A stretch of DNA of 7,443 nt from Chloroflexota bacterium (GTDB lineage Bacteria; Chloroflexota; Anaerolineae; SpSt-600): contig DRAO01000040.1 in NCBI GenBank assembly GCA_011041825.1, positions 1 through 7,443 on the forward strand, in the 5' to 3' direction. Position numbers and translations under genes: made by a program. Positions 6,113 through 7,443 of the stretch are shown piece after piece. Below the pieces are notes generated by a model, which was not told where the DNA came from, ran no database searches, and was given only the letters and a program-made list of their open reading frames with translations. Position 1 is the stretch's first letter; each line of letters starts with the position of its first letter.

Positions 6113-7443
6113 ATGGGTGAACCCCTGCTCTTTGAGATAAGCTCCCCGGGCCGTACAGCCTTTACCCTTCCTGAACTGGATGTCCCCAAGAGCGAACTCC
6201 CCAAGGATTACATAAGGGATGAGCTGCCTCTGCCCGAGCTCTCGGAAGTGGATGTGATACGCCATTACATCAGGCTATCCCAACTCAATTACGGCGTTGA
6301 CAAAGGCTTCTACCCCCTGGGAAGCTGCACGATGAAATACAACCCCAAGGTGAACGAGGAAGCAGCTTCCCTGCCCGGTTTCACCCGCATCCACCCTTAT
6401 CAGGATGAGTCCACCGTCCAGGGGGCACTGAAGCTGATGTACGAACTCCAGGAATACCTTAAGGAAATCGGCGGCTTTGCTGGCGTGAGCCTTCAACCGG
6501 CAGCAGGAGCCCACGGTGAACTCGCCGGGGTACTGATGATGCGGGCCTACCATTGGGCACGGGGCGATGCCAGGCGCAACAAGGTGCTCATCCCTGACTC
6601 AGCTCACGGCACCAATCCTGCTTCCTCGGCAATGAGTGGATGTGTGGTGGTGGAAATCAAGTCCGATGAACGAGGCAACGTTGACCTTGAGGAGCTCAAG
6701 CGGCATTGCGATGAGACCCTGGTGGGCCTTATGCTCACCAACCCTAATACCCTGGGGCTCTTCGAGGAGCAAGTGTTGGAAGTGGCTGAGGTCGTGCACG
6801 AAGCAGGGGGGCTCTTATACGGGGATGGAGCCAATATGAATGCCTTGGTGGGTATTACCAAGCCTGGCGACCTGGGCTTTGATGTGTTGCATTTCAACTT
6901 GCACAAGACCTTCTCCACCCCTCACGGTGGAGGAGGACCCGGTTCAGGCCCGGTGGGAGCTTCGGAAAGGCTGGTGGATTTCCTCCCCGGCCCCATTGTG
7001 GTCAAAGAAGGGGATAGATACACCCTGAAGTGGCCTCCTAAATCCATAGGCCGGGTTAAGGCTTTCTACGGCAATTTCCTGGTCTTCATCAAGGCTTACA
7101 CTTACATCCGTATGCTGGGGGCAGAGGGGTTGAGGGAAGTGGCCGAGAACGCCGTCCTCAACGCCAATTACCTGCGGGTGCGCCTTAAGGAGGTGTATCC
7201 CCTCCCTTACGACCGCATCTGCAAGCACGAATTTGTGCTTTCAGGCCGAAGGCCGCAAACCCCGGATGTCCACACCGTTGACATAGCCAAGCGGCTCATA
7301 GATTACGGCTTCCATCCGCCCACCATTTACTTCCCCCTCATAGTGCCTGAAGCCATTATGATAGAGCCTACTGAGACGGAGAGCAAGGAAACCCTCGATG
7401 CCTTTGTCGATGCCCTTATCCAAATTGCGAAGGAGGCTGAGGA
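6113..7443 (+). CDS. gcvPB: Glycine dehydrogenase (decarboxylating) subunit 2, partial at right edge
   Basis: 443 codons of an open frame that continues past the window; the family is about 480-510 residues, so only the last few dozen should be missing. As known for the family, it is the PLP-binding half of the two-subunit P-protein. With GcvPA it decarboxylates glycine and passes the aminomethyl group to the lipoyl arm of GcvH, feeding one-carbon units to folate through GcvT. Visible signatures are [13 protein letters not shown] (67-79), PAAGAHGE (129-136), [10 protein letters not shown] (162-171), the aspartate of YGDGAN (236-241), and the PLP-lysine motif [14 protein letters not shown] with K265. 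The length and the absence of the duplicated N-terminal half show it is PB, not the long single-chain GcvP. It starts its own transcription unit, divergent from thrC, and no gcvPA precedes it, unlike the common gcvPA-gcvPB order. Confidence 0.95.
   Translation, partial: MGEPLLFEISSPGRTAFTLPELDVPKSELPKDYIRDELPLPELSEVDVIRHYIRLSQLNYGVDKGFYPLGSCTMKYNPKVNEEAASLPGFTRIHPYQDESTVQGALKLMYELQEYLKEIGGFAGVSLQPAAGAHGELAGVLMMRAYHWARGDARRNKVLIPDSAHGTNPASSAMSGCVVVEIKSDERGNVDLEELKRHCDETLVGLMLTNPNTLGLFEEQVLEVAEVVHEAGGLLYGDGANMNALVGITKPGDLGFDVLHFNLHKTFSTPHGGGGPGSGPVGASERLVDFLPGPIVVKEGDRYTLKWPPKSIGRVKAFYGNFLVFIKAYTYIRMLGAEGLREVAENAVLNANYLRVRLKEVYPLPYDRICKHEFVLSGRRPQTPDVHTVDIAKRLIDYGFHPPTIYFPLIVPEAIMIEPTETESKETLDAFVDALIQIAKEAE

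Noticed and set aside
6604..6918. Minus-strand frames of 104, 92, 66 and 94 residues between 6275 and 7228
   Set aside because: They are antisense to gcvPB, which has all family signatures in the plus-strand frame starting at 6113.
1..7443. CRISPR array, tRNA/rRNA, transposase or prophage signatures
   Set aside because: The non-coding stretches are short (1-70, 4851-4870, 5966-6112) and contain no spaced repeats or cloverleaf; no mobile-element gene is present.

Overview
The window reads as a piece of a bacterial chromosome, most likely from the Chloroflexota. The basis is the wording of the SMC head motifs, the Zn-ribbon threonine synthase and the general codon and GC style (a little over half GC by eye). 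This is an impression from protein sequence, not a computed placement. All genes look intact. The last one runs off the right edge.

Layout. Positions 1-70 lie downstream of the leftward genes and hold two strong GC hairpins but no gene. A leftward (minus-strand) unit fills 71-5965. In order of transcription it holds a threonine synthase-type PLP enzyme (5965 to 4871), an RNase III with an extra C-terminal nucleotidyltransferase-like domain (4850 to 3540), and the chromosome condensation ATPase SMC (3550 to 71). The gaps are 20 nt and then an 11-nt overlap, so the three genes are probably one operon. Between 5966 and 6112 is a compact divergent promoter region with two recognisable extended -10 promoters back to back. 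From 6113 rightward runs gcvPB, subunit 2 of the two-subunit glycine decarboxylase (P-protein). It has 443 codons in the window and no stop.

How the genes relate. rnc next to smc is a familiar bacterial pairing of RNA processing with chromosome segregation. The gene in front of them is an amino acid enzyme, and the divergent partner gcvPB is also an amino acid (glycine, one-carbon) enzyme, so the shared promoter region may link threonine/glycine metabolism with the housekeeping pair.

The most unusual item is the second gene. Its first 239 residues are a complete RNase III (catalytic domain plus dsRNA-binding domain). They are followed without a break by about 195 residues carrying all three signature motifs of the polymerase-beta-type nucleotidyltransferase superfamily. 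In the same protein, one of the conserved metal-binding acidic residues of the RNase III centre is replaced by serine. Together these suggest an RNase III with altered catalysis coupled to a possible nucleotide-transfer activity. That function is inference.
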